This document shows, in pieces, positions 33,771-45,574 of a stretch of 64,000 bases of DNA; within the stretch, counting starts at the first letter, position 1; each line of letters starts with the position of its first letter. The notes beneath the pieces were generated by a model. The model was not told the DNA's origin, made no database searches, and worked only from the letters and a program-made list of their open reading frames with translations. This DNA comes from Dastarcus helophoroides (lineage: Eukaryota; Arthropoda; Insecta; Coleoptera; Bothrideridae): assembly GCA_028583605.1 (NCBI GenBank), contig CM053332.1, forward strand, positions 15,840,767 to 15,904,766. The letters run 5' to 3'. The translations under genes were made by a program, and so were the position numbers.

Positions 33771-34548
33771 TTACGGGTTTAATAAGTCAAAATTACGAAG
33801 TGTATAGAAAGGACATCAATTTAAAAAGAATTTTATTTACAAATTTAGAGTTTAACGTTAAAATTTCGACTTTTTTCTCAAAATTCCGAGAGAACAATTA
33901 AACTTTTGACTTTAATCCCAAAATTTCGACCTTTTTCTTGAAAATTTAACTTCTTTCTCGAAAATTCGCCTTTAGTTTCGAGATTCGACTTTTTTCTAGA
34001 AATTCCAAGATGAAAGTCAAAATTTCGACTTTAATATCGAAATTTAGAGTACAGGTAAACCTGAAAATTTGACTTTTGTCTTCAAGTTTCGAGAAAAAAA
34101 TTGAAGTTTCTACGGTTAAACTTAGAATGTCGAGAAAAAAAGTCACTATTTTGCGATAATAATCAAAATTTCACGAAAGAACTCTAAATCTTGCCTCTAA
34201 ACTCGAACTCTCTAAAACATTTTTTTTTAATTAATGGCCATTCTACGCTCAATTTCCTTAATGATTTGTTATGATGCGACAATTATTTTTCTTCGGAATT
34301 TAAATTTAGATTTTTTTTAATTTATTTTTTCCTGAAAATTTTGACTTAAAAACTCAAAATCTATATTTTTGAACCGAAGATTATGTTTGAAGATTAAAAT
34401 TTTTAAAATAAAAGTAGATATTTCGAGATTATAGCCAAACATTGGAGAAAAAATTCAAAATTGAAAAGTTAAATTCAAAATTTTAAAAATTTTCATTTTA
34501 ACCTCAAATATTTATAAAACGCTCGAATTTTCGATAAAAATTCAAGGT

Positions 34549-34760
34549 TAACTTTTTTCCATAGGATTTGTAGTTTTGTCATAAATCGAGATAAACCCTT
34601 TTTTACCGATAAAAACTCACCCCCTACCCATACCCGACCTCAGATCGCCCGTAATTTATTTTTCCTTTCATTTTTGTTGCATTATCTTTCTTTTCTAATA
34701 GGTTTCATCCTACCATAATTTTTTTTTCACTTTTTATCGTTTTTGAAGGCTTCTACCCTG
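34549..34760 (+). repeat. Solo terminal inverted repeat of the FEN/CXC transposon family
   Basis: Same orientation as the right arm at 4140-4336, from TTTTTCCATAGGATTTGTAG through CAGATCGCCCGTAATTTATT to the complete terminus GGCTTCTACCCTG. It shows that the family had other copies and defines its outer end. Confidence 0.88.
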
Positions 34761-35949
34761 GTCTATATTTTGTAATTCTCGACATTATTTCAAAATTTTT
34801 GTCCCTTTGAAATATTAACTTTTTTTCAAAATTTTCACCTTTTTTAAAAATCTTTACTTTGGTCAAAATTACGATTTATCTTTAAATGACTTCAAAAATT
34901 TTGCGTTTTTTTGAAAACTGGATATTTTCAAATTTCTTGCAAAGTTTTGCTTTGAATTTTTTTACTATTCTTTTACACTTTCCACACTTTTGGAAATCTT
35001 TTTATTGGAATTTTTGACTTTTTATGAAAATGTCGATATTTTTCTGAATTTTGGCTACTAAAATTTCGATTTAAAATTGGTCTGTTAAAATTTAGACCTT
35101 TTTCAAAAAGAAATTCTTTGAAAATATTGTTTTTTAAAACATTTTGAATTTTTTTTTAAATTAGTGCTGATTCAAAAATTTTTAAAATTCGATTCGCTTT
35201 TTTTGAATTCCGACTTTTATAAAGTTTAGCATTTTTACAAAATTTTGTCTAACTTTTTTAAACAGGGTTAATTGAACCTTTTTTTTTTTGAAAAACCAGA
35301 TGTTTCTTGAAAATTTTGTTTTTTTAAGAAAATATTCAACTTTTTCTGAAATTCAAAGTTTTTTAAAAGTTTCTCAAGATTCTAAGTTGTTTTTCAAGAT
35401 TCCTAAATTTTATATTAACCCAAATTTTATTTTTGTAAATTTTAGTTTTCCCGAAATTTGAGATTTTTCTTCAAATCCGGAGTTTTACCTAGAATTTTTA
35501 TCTAATAGTCGAGCCTTTTTTATAAATATTTGAGATTTAAGTGGGAATTATTAAAATTTTGAGTTTAATTTGTAAATGGGCGATTCCGCTGTAGACGATT
35601 CTGAGGTAAACTTCTAAATCGCAGTATTTGTTACTTTTTTGATGTCAATACAAGAAACCAAAATCTGGATTTAATAATAAAACTATTTTTTGTAGCCTTA
35701 ACTTCGCATTTAAATACTTGAGGTGGTTATACATAGTATCATTTAAATATATGCTGCAAAAAACCAACTGAAAAATGGTACCAGGGACACTATCGGTCAC
35801 TGAGATCTTGTCTTTGGGTTCTAAGCTATTGTTTGGTGACAAAGAGGTCTACTAATTTGTAATATACATTGCTTGATTTCTGATTTTGTTAATTATTTGC
35901 GTGTAATGAAATTAATGTTCTCAGAATTTAAGATGCTTTGCAACCCTAA

Positions 35950-36340
35950 TAATTTGAAGTTGCACCCGCGATTGCTTTAAAACTGAATAATTCATTGTTT
36001 ATCTTCTAGTTCTATATTTTTTTTGGTTTATCTTAATAAATTAATTTATACTCTTTTCAAAATATAAAGACATAATTTAATAAATGTTTCACAATTAATA
36101 AGTGTTTGTGTTTTTTTTACTGTAATCTGGTAGTAGAGCCGATTTGATTGCACCCGCGATAGCACTTTAAACTTCCATTGTGACTTATTTATATTATATC
36201 ATTAAAATTCTTATAACAAATCAGATGAGAACAGGTTGAAATCTAGCCCTTCAGAGAATAATTTCATAAAAAATATTTTTATTTTAATAGTTTCTAGCTG
36301 TAAGAGTTGCCTAAGTGTTGCATCCGCGATAATGGAATCG
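35950..36340 (+). repeat. Degenerate ~180-bp repeat with a GC-rich motif
   Basis: The motif TTGCACCCGCGAT (TTGCATCCGCGAT in the third) occurs near 35957, 36149 and 36318, each in an AT-rich context with weaker flanking similarity (CTTTAAA follows the first two). It is embedded in hAT-like element 2. Confidence 0.5.
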
Positions 36341-37821
36341 CCCAAATGTTGTCTCCAACGTAGGGCTGTAATCTCAAAATGTCTGCTTTTTTTAAAAATT
36401 TTAATCTTCAAACGTAATTTTCGATTCAAAAAACGTAGATTTTGTGTTTTAAATCAAATTTGGAGGAAAAAAATAAATAAAAAAATATATAAATTGAAAT
36501 TCGGAAGAAAAATAATTGTCATTTTATAACAAGTAATTAAATAAATTGGGCGCAAAAAGGCTATCAATTTGAAAAAAAAATTGTTTTATAAACTTTGGGT
36601 TTAAAGGCGAATTTTTCAGTTTCTTTCTCGAAATTTCGACTTAAATCTTGAAATTGTAGCAGACAGCAGAAATATCAAGTTATTCTCGAGATTCCAAGAT
36701 AAAAGTCAAAATTTCAACTTAAATCTAAAAATTTCGAGAAAAACGTCGAAATTTTGCGAATTGAACTGAACTACTGCCAACCGTCAATATTGTATGCCTA
36801 ACCTAAGTTAGATGTTTACTTATAGTTGAAAATTCGAGATTAAAGTCAAAATTTTAACTTTAATCTTGAGATTTCTAGAAAAAGGCGAAATTTCTAAATT
36901 ACGTTAAGGCGGAATTTTCGAGAAAAAAGTCGAAACAAGATTAAAGTCGAAATTTTAACTTTAATCTCGGAATTTCTAAAACAAATTATTTTTAAATTAC
37001 AAACCTTTCTATACCTTCTTGATTTTGACATCATCGTTAAAATTTTTCGATTAAAGGCGAAAAAAAGTTGAAAAGGGATTAAAGTCAACTGTGGAAAAAA
37101 TGGAAATATTTAGGAAAAGTGGGGATTTTTGAAGTAAAACTGAAATTTTACGAATGAAATTAAAAATTGCAAATTTTAGGTGGAAATTTTGATAAATCAC
37201 TTTTTATATTTGATATCAATCTCAAATTTTTGACCATAAATCCAAATTTATACCAAAAAATTTGTAGGTACCAAATAAAAAAATAAAATAAATCTGGAAA
37301 TATGTATGTACTATTATATTCGAGTATTCCACTATTCTGAAAATTGTTATGCATTTCATTCTGTTTTAAAACCTGAATTAAAAAAAATAAAACAAGGAAT
37401 TTAAATCTCATCACGAAATTTCTGGTACCATTGAAAAACATATTTTTTTTAATAAAGTATTCTGTATTTTATTGAAAAATTTGTGAATTATTGTTAATGG
37501 ATTTTGTTCTGTATTTGAACTGAAATTTAAAATTGTAATTGTCAGTATTTAATATTTCACTCGAAACTTTCATATTTAAAACAGATCAACATTTTTATGT
37601 GAAAGTCCAAAAATAAAAATTAATTTTTAATAGCTTTGTCCTACATTTGAAATTTAAACCTTTTTTATGAATCTTAATCATCGATGATTTTTAATCATCG
37701 GAAAAACATCGATGTATCGTTACCAAATACCGATGTTTGGGACATCGATGTTTCATTGAAAAAAATATCGATGTTCAAATATCGATGTTTTTTTGAACGA
37801 TGTTGCATCCCTAATTAGATG

Positions 37822-38378
37822 GCCTTGAGAAGATTCCTCCATTAAAATATAAATAGATACAATTTTACCTATGGGTCAGTTTGTAAAGACGAATAGTGTA
37901 AATGGAGACATCAAGACATCGATAACAGCACACAATGGTATTGAGCAAACCGCAATTGTAACAAACCGAATTAACAAAGAGGAAACGCAACAAAAGATGT
38001 GCCACATCCGGACGTCGGAACTTTAGAAGTGCGCCTTTGAAGGAAACGAAAGACCAGTTAACTATTACGTCGCTATTGGGAAGAACTAAACTTACCGACA
38101 GGAAATTGTAAATAAATTCCATTACCGAACATGTCACTTTCAAAAAAGACCAAAGACATAATAGAAATGTAACTGCGAAATTTCGGGAACATGTGACGAC
38201 TGCTGACAAAATCGAGATTAAACACATCTTTATTTAAAAAGATCGCAGACGAAACAGAGAGAGCAGGTCGAAATGTTGAATCAAAATTTAATATTGAAAA
38301 CATATTATTTAGAAAAAGTACAATATTTTCGACTATATATTCGAAATTTTAAATTTAAATGTCTAATTTGTTCCTTCT
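37822..38378. other. Unassigned stretch between two elements
   Basis: Overlapping frames of 120 (37865-38227) and 76 codons (38073-38303) on the minus strand have no recognisable domain and no support. There is no other feature. Confidence 0.35.
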
Positions 38379-38528
38379 TACGAGAGTAAATCAAATATGA
38401 ACCGGAATTTCTATCATATAGCCATGAGGACGTTGCGAGTGTGCGCATACTCTTAGAAATGTTAGGTGGGGATATCACGTGACTTCCTACGCTTAAGCGA
38501 ATTCTGTTCTCGTCGTTCGTCAGTTGCA

Positions 38529-38831
38529 ATGAGTGAGCAAGAAGCTCATCCGCACGTTGCGCAGCGCATTATTATTAAATTTCTTGACCGTCAAAGGTGT
38601 AAAGGGGACACTCAGTCAATCTAATATATCAAAAATTACAGGAAAATGCATTGGGCAACATTAGGACACCCTCCTTATAGTGCGGACTTATCACCATGCG
38701 ATTATCATATGTTTGGGCCACTGGAAGAAGCTCTAGCAGGTGAGCGATTCCATGATGATGCTGATGTTGAGACATTTGTGTGCAATTGGCTGCAAACACG
38801 CCTCCCTTCTTTTCATGATGATGGTATTTAA
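38529..38831 (+). pseudogene. Deleted DD34D-type mariner transposase
   Basis: Starts with ATG at 38529, giving MSEQEAHPHVAQRIIIKFLD, and after a junction near 38625 continues as MHWATLGHPPYSADLSPCDY with HMFGPLEEALAGERFHDDAD. SPCDY carries the third catalytic Asp; the region with the first two is missing. It is therefore inactive. It is the better-preserved sister of the minus-strand relic at 31245-32440. Confidence 0.8.
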
Positions 38832-38900
38832 AAGCTCCCAATCCGTTGGGAAAAATGCATAACGAAATCAGGAGATTCTATAGAAAAATAGTTACAGTTG

Positions 38901-39120
38901 ACTTCCGCTAAAGGTTGCGCCCGTTAAAGTTGTCCGCTCGTAGAAGTTGTCAAGATACGATCGCTAAAGTTGCGCGGGTATTCCCTCACTCTAATTTTAG
39001 AACAACGAATTGAACTTCAGAGTTTTAGCGACGCTTTTGAATAACGCACTCAACCGCGCAAGGCGCAATAAAACGTATATATTTTTCGACAATGGTAGGG
39101 ATAACGGGGAGTAGCAGCTG
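38901..39120 (+). repeat. Left end of a pogo/Tigger-like element
   Basis: CAGTTGACTTCCGCTAAAGG preceded by TA, with internal repetition of CGCTAAAGTTGCGC, resembles the terminal repeats of pogo/Tigger-type DNA transposons. No matching right end was found, since the sequence runs into the pentanucleotide array. The assignment is tentative. Confidence 0.4.
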
Positions 39121-39124
39121 AATG

Positions 39125-40620
39125 GGATGGGATGGGATGAGATGAGATGAGATGAGATGAGATGAGATGAGAAGAGAAGAGAAGAGAAGAGAAGAGAAGA
39201 GAAGAGAAGAAAAGAAAAGAGAAGAGAAGAGAAGAGAAGAGAAGAGAAGAGAAGAGAAGAGAAGAGAAGAGAAGAGAAGAGAAGAGAAGAGAAGAGAAGA
39301 GAAGAGAGAAGAGAAGAGAAGAGAAGAGAAGAGAAGAGAAGAGAAGAGAAGAGAAGAGAAGAGAAGAGAAGAGAAGAGATGAGAAGAGATGAGAAGAGAT
39401 GAGAAGAGATGAGAAGAGATGAGAAGAGATGAGAAGAGATGAGAAGAGATGAGAAGAGATGAGAAGAGATGAGAAGAGATGAGAAGAGATGAGAAGAGAA
39501 GAGAAGAGATGAGAAGAGATGAGAAGAGATGAGAAGAGATGAGAAGAGATGAGAAGAGATGAGAAGTGATGAGAAGAGATGAGAAGAGATGAGAAGAGAT
39601 GAGAAGAGATGGGAATGGGATTGGATGGAATGGGATGGGATGGAATGGAATCGGATCGGATCGGATCGGATCGGATCGGTTCGGATCGGATCGGATCGGA
39701 ACGGAACGGAACGGATCGGATCGGATCGGATCGGATCGGATGAGATGAGATGAGATGAGATGAGATGAGATGAGATGAGATGAGATGAGATGAGATGAGA
39801 TGAGATGAGAAGAGAAGAGAAGAGAAGAGAAGAGAAGAGAAGAGAAGAGAAGAGAAGAGAAGAGAAGAGAAGAGAAGAGAAGAGAAGAGAAGAGAAGAGA
39901 AGAGAAGAGAAGAGAAGAGAAGAGAAGAGAAGAGAAGAGAAGAGAAGAGAAGAGAAGAGATGAGAAGAGATGAGAAGAGATGAGAAGAGATGAGAAGAGA
40001 TGAGAAGAGATGAGAAGAGATGAGAAGGGAAGAGAAGAGAAGAGATGAGAAGAGATGAGAAGAGATGAGAAGAGATGAGAAGAGATGAAAAGAGATGAAA
40101 AGAGATGAGAAGAGATGAGAAGAGATGAGAAGAGATGAGAAGAGATGGGAATGGGATTGGATGGAATGGGATGGGATGGAATGGAATCGGATCGGATCGG
40201 ATCGGATCGGATCGGTTCGGATCGGATCGGATCGGAACGGAACGGATCGGATCGGATCGGATCGGATCGGATGAGATGAGATGAGATGAGATGAGATGAG
40301 ATGAGATGAGATGAGATGAGATGAGATGAGATGAGATGAGAAGAGAAGAGAAGAGAAGAGAAGAGAAGAGAAGAGAAGAGAAGAGAAGAGAAGAGAAGAG
40401 AAGAGAAGAGAAGAGAAGAGAAGAGAAGAGAAGAGAAGAGAAGAGAAGAGAAGAGAAGAGAAGAGAAGAGATGAGATGAGAAGAGATGAGAAGAGATGAG
40501 AAGAGATGAGAAGAGATGAGAAGAGATGAGAAGAGATGAGAAGAGATGAGAAGAGATGAGAAGGGAAGAGAAGAGAAGAGATGGGAAGAGATAAGAAGAG
40601 ATGAGAAGAGATGAGAAGAA
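39125..40620. repeat. Pentanucleotide satellite with ~536-bp higher-order repeat
   Basis: Blocks of GATGA, GAAGA, the decamer GAAGAGATGA, GGATG/GGAATG variants and GGATC follow one another in a fixed order. The transition GGGAATGGGATTGGATGGAA occurs at 39611 and again at 40147, giving a period of 536 bp over a little more than two cycles. The 526-codon minus-strand frame is an artefact of a period divisible into sense codons. Confidence 0.93.
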
Positions 40621-40695
40621 TAGCTTTCATATATGTATCTTGTAATAATAAATTTTTAAAAACAAATTTCGGTTCATATTTGATTTACCCTCGTA

Positions 40696-40851
40696 AATGC
40701 GAAAGTGTGTTTGTCTGTTCGTATGTGTGTCTGCTTTTCAGACTCAGCTGCTGAATCGATTTTGACGAAAATTGATGTAGTAGTTCCTTAAGACCCGATG
40801 TATAAAATAGGCTCCTTTATATCAGTGGACACTGCGGACACTGTTCTAGAT
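40696..40851 (+). repeat. Dispersed repeat, copy A
   Basis: Shares with 51965-52110 the order GCGAAAGTGTGTTTGTCTGT, CGATTTTGACGAAAATTG[AG]TGTAG and ATAAAATAGGCTCCTTT. Similar blocks are common in insect genomes as part of dispersed repeats; the family is not identified here. Confidence 0.6.
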
Positions 40852-43800
40852 CAAGGGTTGGCAAACCCCGGCTCGCGAGCCGCATGCGGCTCTCTTAAAA
40901 GAAAATTGCGGTTCTTTAAATTCCCCTAAAAAAATAAATAAATAAATAAAAACTAGAGCGGACAGACACCCAGACACCCATTAAACAAGTGACCTACAAA
41001 AGTCGAAATTTCCAAAACTACTTTTCTAGGAATGTTTACGTTTTACTTAAATTTTAACAAAAAGTTCCGATTTCAAAAACTATTTTTCCGAAATTTGTGA
41101 TTGATTTGTATTAACATTTTGAAAAAACACGTGAATTTGAAATTTCTAGAAAAATACCAACTTGGGGAAGTCGAAATTTCTAAAAATTATTTTTCAGGTG
41201 AATTCTACTTTTTTATTTGTAAATTTTCTAAAATCTTGAGATTTCTTGAAAAAAAGATGAATTACTTTTTGTGAGAAAAAAAAATCTAAATTTACAGAAA
41301 CAACAAATATCAAAATTCGAAATAAAAGCTGAAATTTCTAGAATAATCCGAATTTTGAGAAAAAGAGATTTCGAGAAAATCGGGAAAAAGAAAGAGACTT
41401 CGAAAAAATTGAGAAAAAGGAACAGATTTCGAAAAAATTGAGAAAAAGGAATTTATCCAAAGTTCTCAATAAAAGGTAAAATTGTAGAAAAGAAACATAG
41501 AATTTCGACAATAGATTGAAACCCAGGACTAATTAAAAACCTGAAATTTTTAAACAATTTTTGGATTTTTTGAAATATAGTAAAATTTCAAAAAGAGAAA
41601 TTGTAACTGGAAGCTTAGAAAAAATTGTCGATCTCTAAAAAAAAGTCGTAAGTTTTTCAGTGAAGAAGAAAAAAGTTTAATTTTAGGATGAATTTTATGG
41701 AAAAAGTTTAGAACAACTCGAAATTTCGATAAAAAATTGTAATCTTCCAGAGAAAACTAAATTTTGAAAATAAATTTGCAATTTTGAGAACAAGACGAAT
41801 TTAAAAAAATTCCAAATTTTCAGATAAGTTCGAATTTTCAGAAAATTGGTAATAATTTCGAAAGAAAATTCCAAGAAAATTTTGAGAAGTGTTAAACTTT
41901 AAAAAAAAGGTCAAAATTTTCCAGAAAAGCCAAATTTTGGGAAAAAGGAAAAGATTTTGAAAAAAATTGGGAAAAATGAAGAGATTAAAAAAATGAATTT
42001 GTCTAATTCGGAAAAGGGGAGAAATTTCGAAAAGATTGAATTTATTGAAAGGTTTCGAAAAAAGGCAAAATTTTTAAAATAAATCGTCAAATTTCGACAA
42101 TAGATTGAAACCCAAAAGAAATTTAAAAACCTGAAATTTTTAGACAATTTTGCATTTTTTGAAAAATTGCAAGATTTCGAAAAAGGAAATTGTAAGAATA
42201 AACTGAAAGCTAAGAAAAAATTGTTGAAATTTAAAAAAGTTAAAGTTTTTCAGAGAAGAAAAAAAGTCAAATTTTAGGAAAAATTTCCAGGAAAAAATCA
42301 AAATTTGAAGAAAAGTTCGGAATTTCGACAACAAATTTACAATTTTCCAGAGAAAGTTAAAATTTGAGAATAAATTTGAAATTTCGAGGACAAGACTATT
42401 TAAAAAAAATCTAAATTTTCAGATAAATTCGAATTTTTAGGACATTTGCAAAATAATTTTGAAAGAAAATTCCAAGAAATTTTCAAGAAAAGTTTAAAAA
42501 AGGCCAAAATTTCCCAAAATAAGCCGAATTTTGAGAAAAAGGAAGAGATTTCAAAAAAATTGGGAAAAATGATTTAAAGAAAAATTAATTTGTCCCAAGT
42601 TCTCAAATAAGGGTAAAATTTTAGGAAAAAAAACGTCGAATTTCGACAATAGATTGAAACCCAAAACAAATTTAAAAAACTTGAAATTTTTAGGTAAAAG
42701 AGAAATTGTAAAAATAAATTGGAAGCTTAAAAAAGTGTCGGATTTGAAAAAAGTCGAAGTTTTTTAGAGAAATACAAAAAAGTCAAATTTTAGGAAAAAT
42801 GTTAAGGTAAAAGTCAACATTCTAAGAAAAGTTCGAAATTTTAATAAAATTTTAAGTAATTTTCCAGAGAAAATTAAATTTTGAGAATAAGTTTGAAATT
42901 TCGAAAACTAGACGAATTAAAAAAAACTCCAAATTGTCATATAAATCAATTTTTGACAAAATTGTTAAAATAATTTTGAATGGAAAGGCAAGCTTGATAA
43001 AACTTTCAATTTGAGAAAAGTTAAGCTTTAAAAAAGGTCAAAATTTCCCAGAGAAAGTCAAGTTTAAAAAAATCAAATTTTGAGATTTGAAAATAGATGA
43101 ATTTAATTTAAAATAAAAGTTGATATTTTCGGAAATATCTGAATTTAAAAAAAAGAGATTTCGAAAAATATGAATTTGTCAAAAATTCTCAAGAAAGCAA
43201 AATAGATTGAATCCCAGAATAAATTTAAAAACCTAAAATTTTTATTCAAATTTGAATTTTTTAAAAAATTGTAAAATCTCAAAAAGGGAAATTTTAAAAA
43301 CTAAAAGCTTAGAAAAAATTGTCGAACTTTAAAAAGTCGAAGTTTTCCAGAAAAGAAGAAAATAAATAATTTGCAATTTTCCAGAGAAAGTTAAATTTTG
43401 AGAATAAATTTGAAATTTCGAGAACTAGACAAATGAAAAAAAAATCAAATTTTCAGAAAAATTCGAATTTTGAGAAAATGGTAAAATAATTTCTAAATAA
43501 AAAGGAATGCGGATAAAACTTCCAGTTTTGAGAAAATGTTGAACTTTAGAAAAAAGGTTAATATTTCCCAGAGAAAGTCAAATTATAAAAACAAAATCAA
43601 ATTTTTAGATAAAGTTAAATATTCTGAAAATAAGTGAATTTCGTCGATAAAATCGCAGCTTTCAGAAACATAATAAAATGTCGAATTTTCAGTTAAAAGT
43701 TAGAATTTCTAGAAACATCTAATTTTGCGAAACAAGTCGAAATTTCCAGAAAATAAATAAAAGTTTAAATGTTCAGTTAAAGTCAATATTTGGGGAAATG

Positions 43801-44426
43801 GTGAAATTTGGAAAAGGAAAGTAATTTAAAAAAGAAATTTCGAGGAAATAGGTGCTATTTAGAACAAAGTAAGAAAATATAATTTTGAAAAAATGTCAAA
43901 TTTAGGAATAGATCTAAATTTCGAAAAAAGGAAATTCGAGAAAAAGGTCGAAATCTTCAAAAACTATTTTATTTAACATCTCCAAATTTTTACTTTTTTT
44001 ATTACGAAATCGACAAAAGATGAATTTTTGAGAAATAAGTTGAATCTTCCGAATTAAAAAACAGTAAACATTTTCACAGATTGTCGAGTTTTGAAAAGAG
44101 AGGAAGATTTAAGGAAAAAAGTCTAAATACATAGTTTAAAAAAGACGAATACAGAGTAGAGTTAAAAAAGTCGAATTTGGGTGAAAAGGACAAATTTTGA
44201 AATAAAGGTCTAAATTTTAAGAAATAAAAGGTCTTTTGGGCTGAATATGTTTTCGTTTGACTACATGAGTCAGAGGGATCTCTCCCTGTCCCATATTTTG
44301 TCTGATTTATCTGATTTGATTTTGAAATAAAATGTAAAATCAGAAATAAAAGTTTGTGGCTCTTTGAAATTCACGAAATCAATTTTTTCATTGCGGTTGG
44401 CTCCTTCGGCTTAAAGCCGACCCTTG
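40852..44426. mobile_element. hAT-like element 3 (~3.6 kb), non-autonomous, filled with AT-rich repeats
   Basis: The left end CAAGGGTTGGCAAACCCC continues into GGCTCGCGAGCCGCATGCGG, the kind of sequence found at the ends of hAT elements. The right end is the complement of CAAGGGTCGGCTTTAAGCC. The flanking 8-mers TTCTAGAT and TTCAAGCA match at only 5 of 8 positions, so the target duplication is weak. The interior has no transposase frame. It consists of AT-rich degenerate repeats with a ~565-bp period marked by GACAATAGATTGAAACCCA near 41507, 42090 and 42646. Confidence 0.7.
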
Positions 44427-45165
44427 TTCAAGCAAATATATTTTATCATTAAAAAAATCATTAGCATCACATCGCATCATTTAATTTCGTCATTGACACT
44501 TAATATGTATGGTATAATTTAGTAGACGAACTCCTGGATAACGGGTAACAGCCAATACTGTATAAAACCAAAAATAAAAAGTCCCTAGCGTCCTAAATGA
44601 TAATTTTGAGTTGAAGCTCCTCCATATGCGATTACTACGAGCATCGGTGTGGTTTTCTCCTCTTGATTATTCATGGTAAATTTCGAGCTGCTCTTTGATT
44701 ATATTTCCGTTTCGGCTCTTTTACAATTATTATTCGAACGTAACAATTATAGACTATTTAAATCTTCCCGAGAATAAAATTTTAATGATACGAAATCACG
44801 ATATTATGTGGCTACCGTTCTGTTATGCTGCTTATTAATTATATACCATTAAATACTCTTCCTTGGGTTGATAGTTTCGTTGGATTATACTAAGTAATAT
44901 GGAAAATTGGAAGTGAATATTTAAATTATTGATACCGTTAGGGATTTGAATATATGAATAAGAGATAACCTACGAAATTTTATATTGGAATGTCATCTGA
45001 GAACAGTTTTCCTGTTAAGGCTTAGACTACTGAAAATTTGGAAAAAAATTAATTTAATTGGGTGCAGAAATTATTTTCATTAATTTAATACGAGACTTCC
45101 CATCTTCCCTACCAGTGGAAGCACCACCCTAGAGGACCGAGGACCAAAAGGGGGGCCCAAAGTGT
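44427..45165. other. AT-rich intergenic DNA, nothing recognised
   Basis: No frame with recognisable content and no link to the repeat families described elsewhere. Confidence 0.4.
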
Positions 45166-45167
45166 TC

Positions 45168-45420
45168 CGACATATCGTCGTTGCCGTGGAAAAATCTTCT
45201 ACGTGCTGAAATGTAAATTTTAAAGAGAGCAAAAAGCATATCGTCGCTGCAGAGGAAAATTTTTTTATGTGCACCTTTCTATAAAAATAGGTTCTTTTCG
45301 TAATCAGATGGGGATTAAATGTTTCTTCCCGTTCAATAAATAGGTTTTTCAGCTCTCCTGTAAAATTTACATTTCAGCACATAGAAGATTTTTCCACGGC
45401 AACGGCGATATGCATTACCA
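45168..45420. repeat. Inverted repeat, ~62-bp arms
   Basis: The arm at about 45168-45235 (CATATCGTCGTTGCCGTGGA ... AAAGAGAGC) and its complement at about 45352-45417 (GCTCTCCTGTAAAATTTACA ... GCGATATGCAT) are separated by ~117 bp. A partial third copy starts at 45237 (CATATCGTCGCTGCAGAGGA). It could be a small MITE. Confidence 0.75.
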
Positions 45421-45574
45421 CTTTTTCTGAAAATATAAAGGTTTTGAAGAGTTACATTTTTTTCAAATTTTAATGATTTGAAATTTTTTACTTTTAAAAA
45501 TTTTGATCTCAAAAAATTTCGAATTTATTCAAAATTTTATTCGAAATTTAGTTTTTTTGTAATTTCGCTTCGAA

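Larger units (their letters stand above)
33395..37813. mobile_element. hAT-like element 2 (~4.4 kb), non-autonomous, filled with AT-rich repeats
   Basis: Inverted ends TAGGGATGCAACATCG at the left and its complement at 37798-37813, extending inward for ~130 bp through GGTAACGAT[AG]CATCGATG. An 8-bp target duplication ATTAGATG occurs at 33387-33394 (and again at 33617-33624 in the duplicated left end) and at 37814-37821. No transposase frame is visible. The interior is AT-rich degenerate repeats, a solo arm of the FEN/CXC transposon (34549-34760) and a ~180-bp motif repeated three times around 35960-36330. Confidence 0.85.
38381..40693 (+). mobile_element. Mariner relic, copy 2, internally deleted and invaded by a satellite-bearing insertion
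   Basis: Inverted ends CGAGAGTAAATCAAATATGA and, at 40674-40693, its near-exact complement, flanked by TA on both sides (38379-38380, 40694-40695). The N-terminal piece of the transposase (MSEQEAHPHVAQRIIIKFLD at about 38529) joins near 38625 to the third-motif region, so the central catalytic part is deleted. The 3' end is split: element sequence stops at GAAAAATAG (38893) and resumes at 40623. The ~1.7-kb insert is bracketed by the direct repeat AATAG. Confidence 0.83.

Noticed and set aside
37865..38303. Overlapping 120- and 76-codon minus-strand frames
   Set aside because: Hydrophobic, low-information translations with no family resemblance.
39050..40630. 526-codon minus-strand frame through the pentanucleotide satellite
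   Set aside because: A 15-nt codon cycle without stops produces it; the sequence is a satellite.
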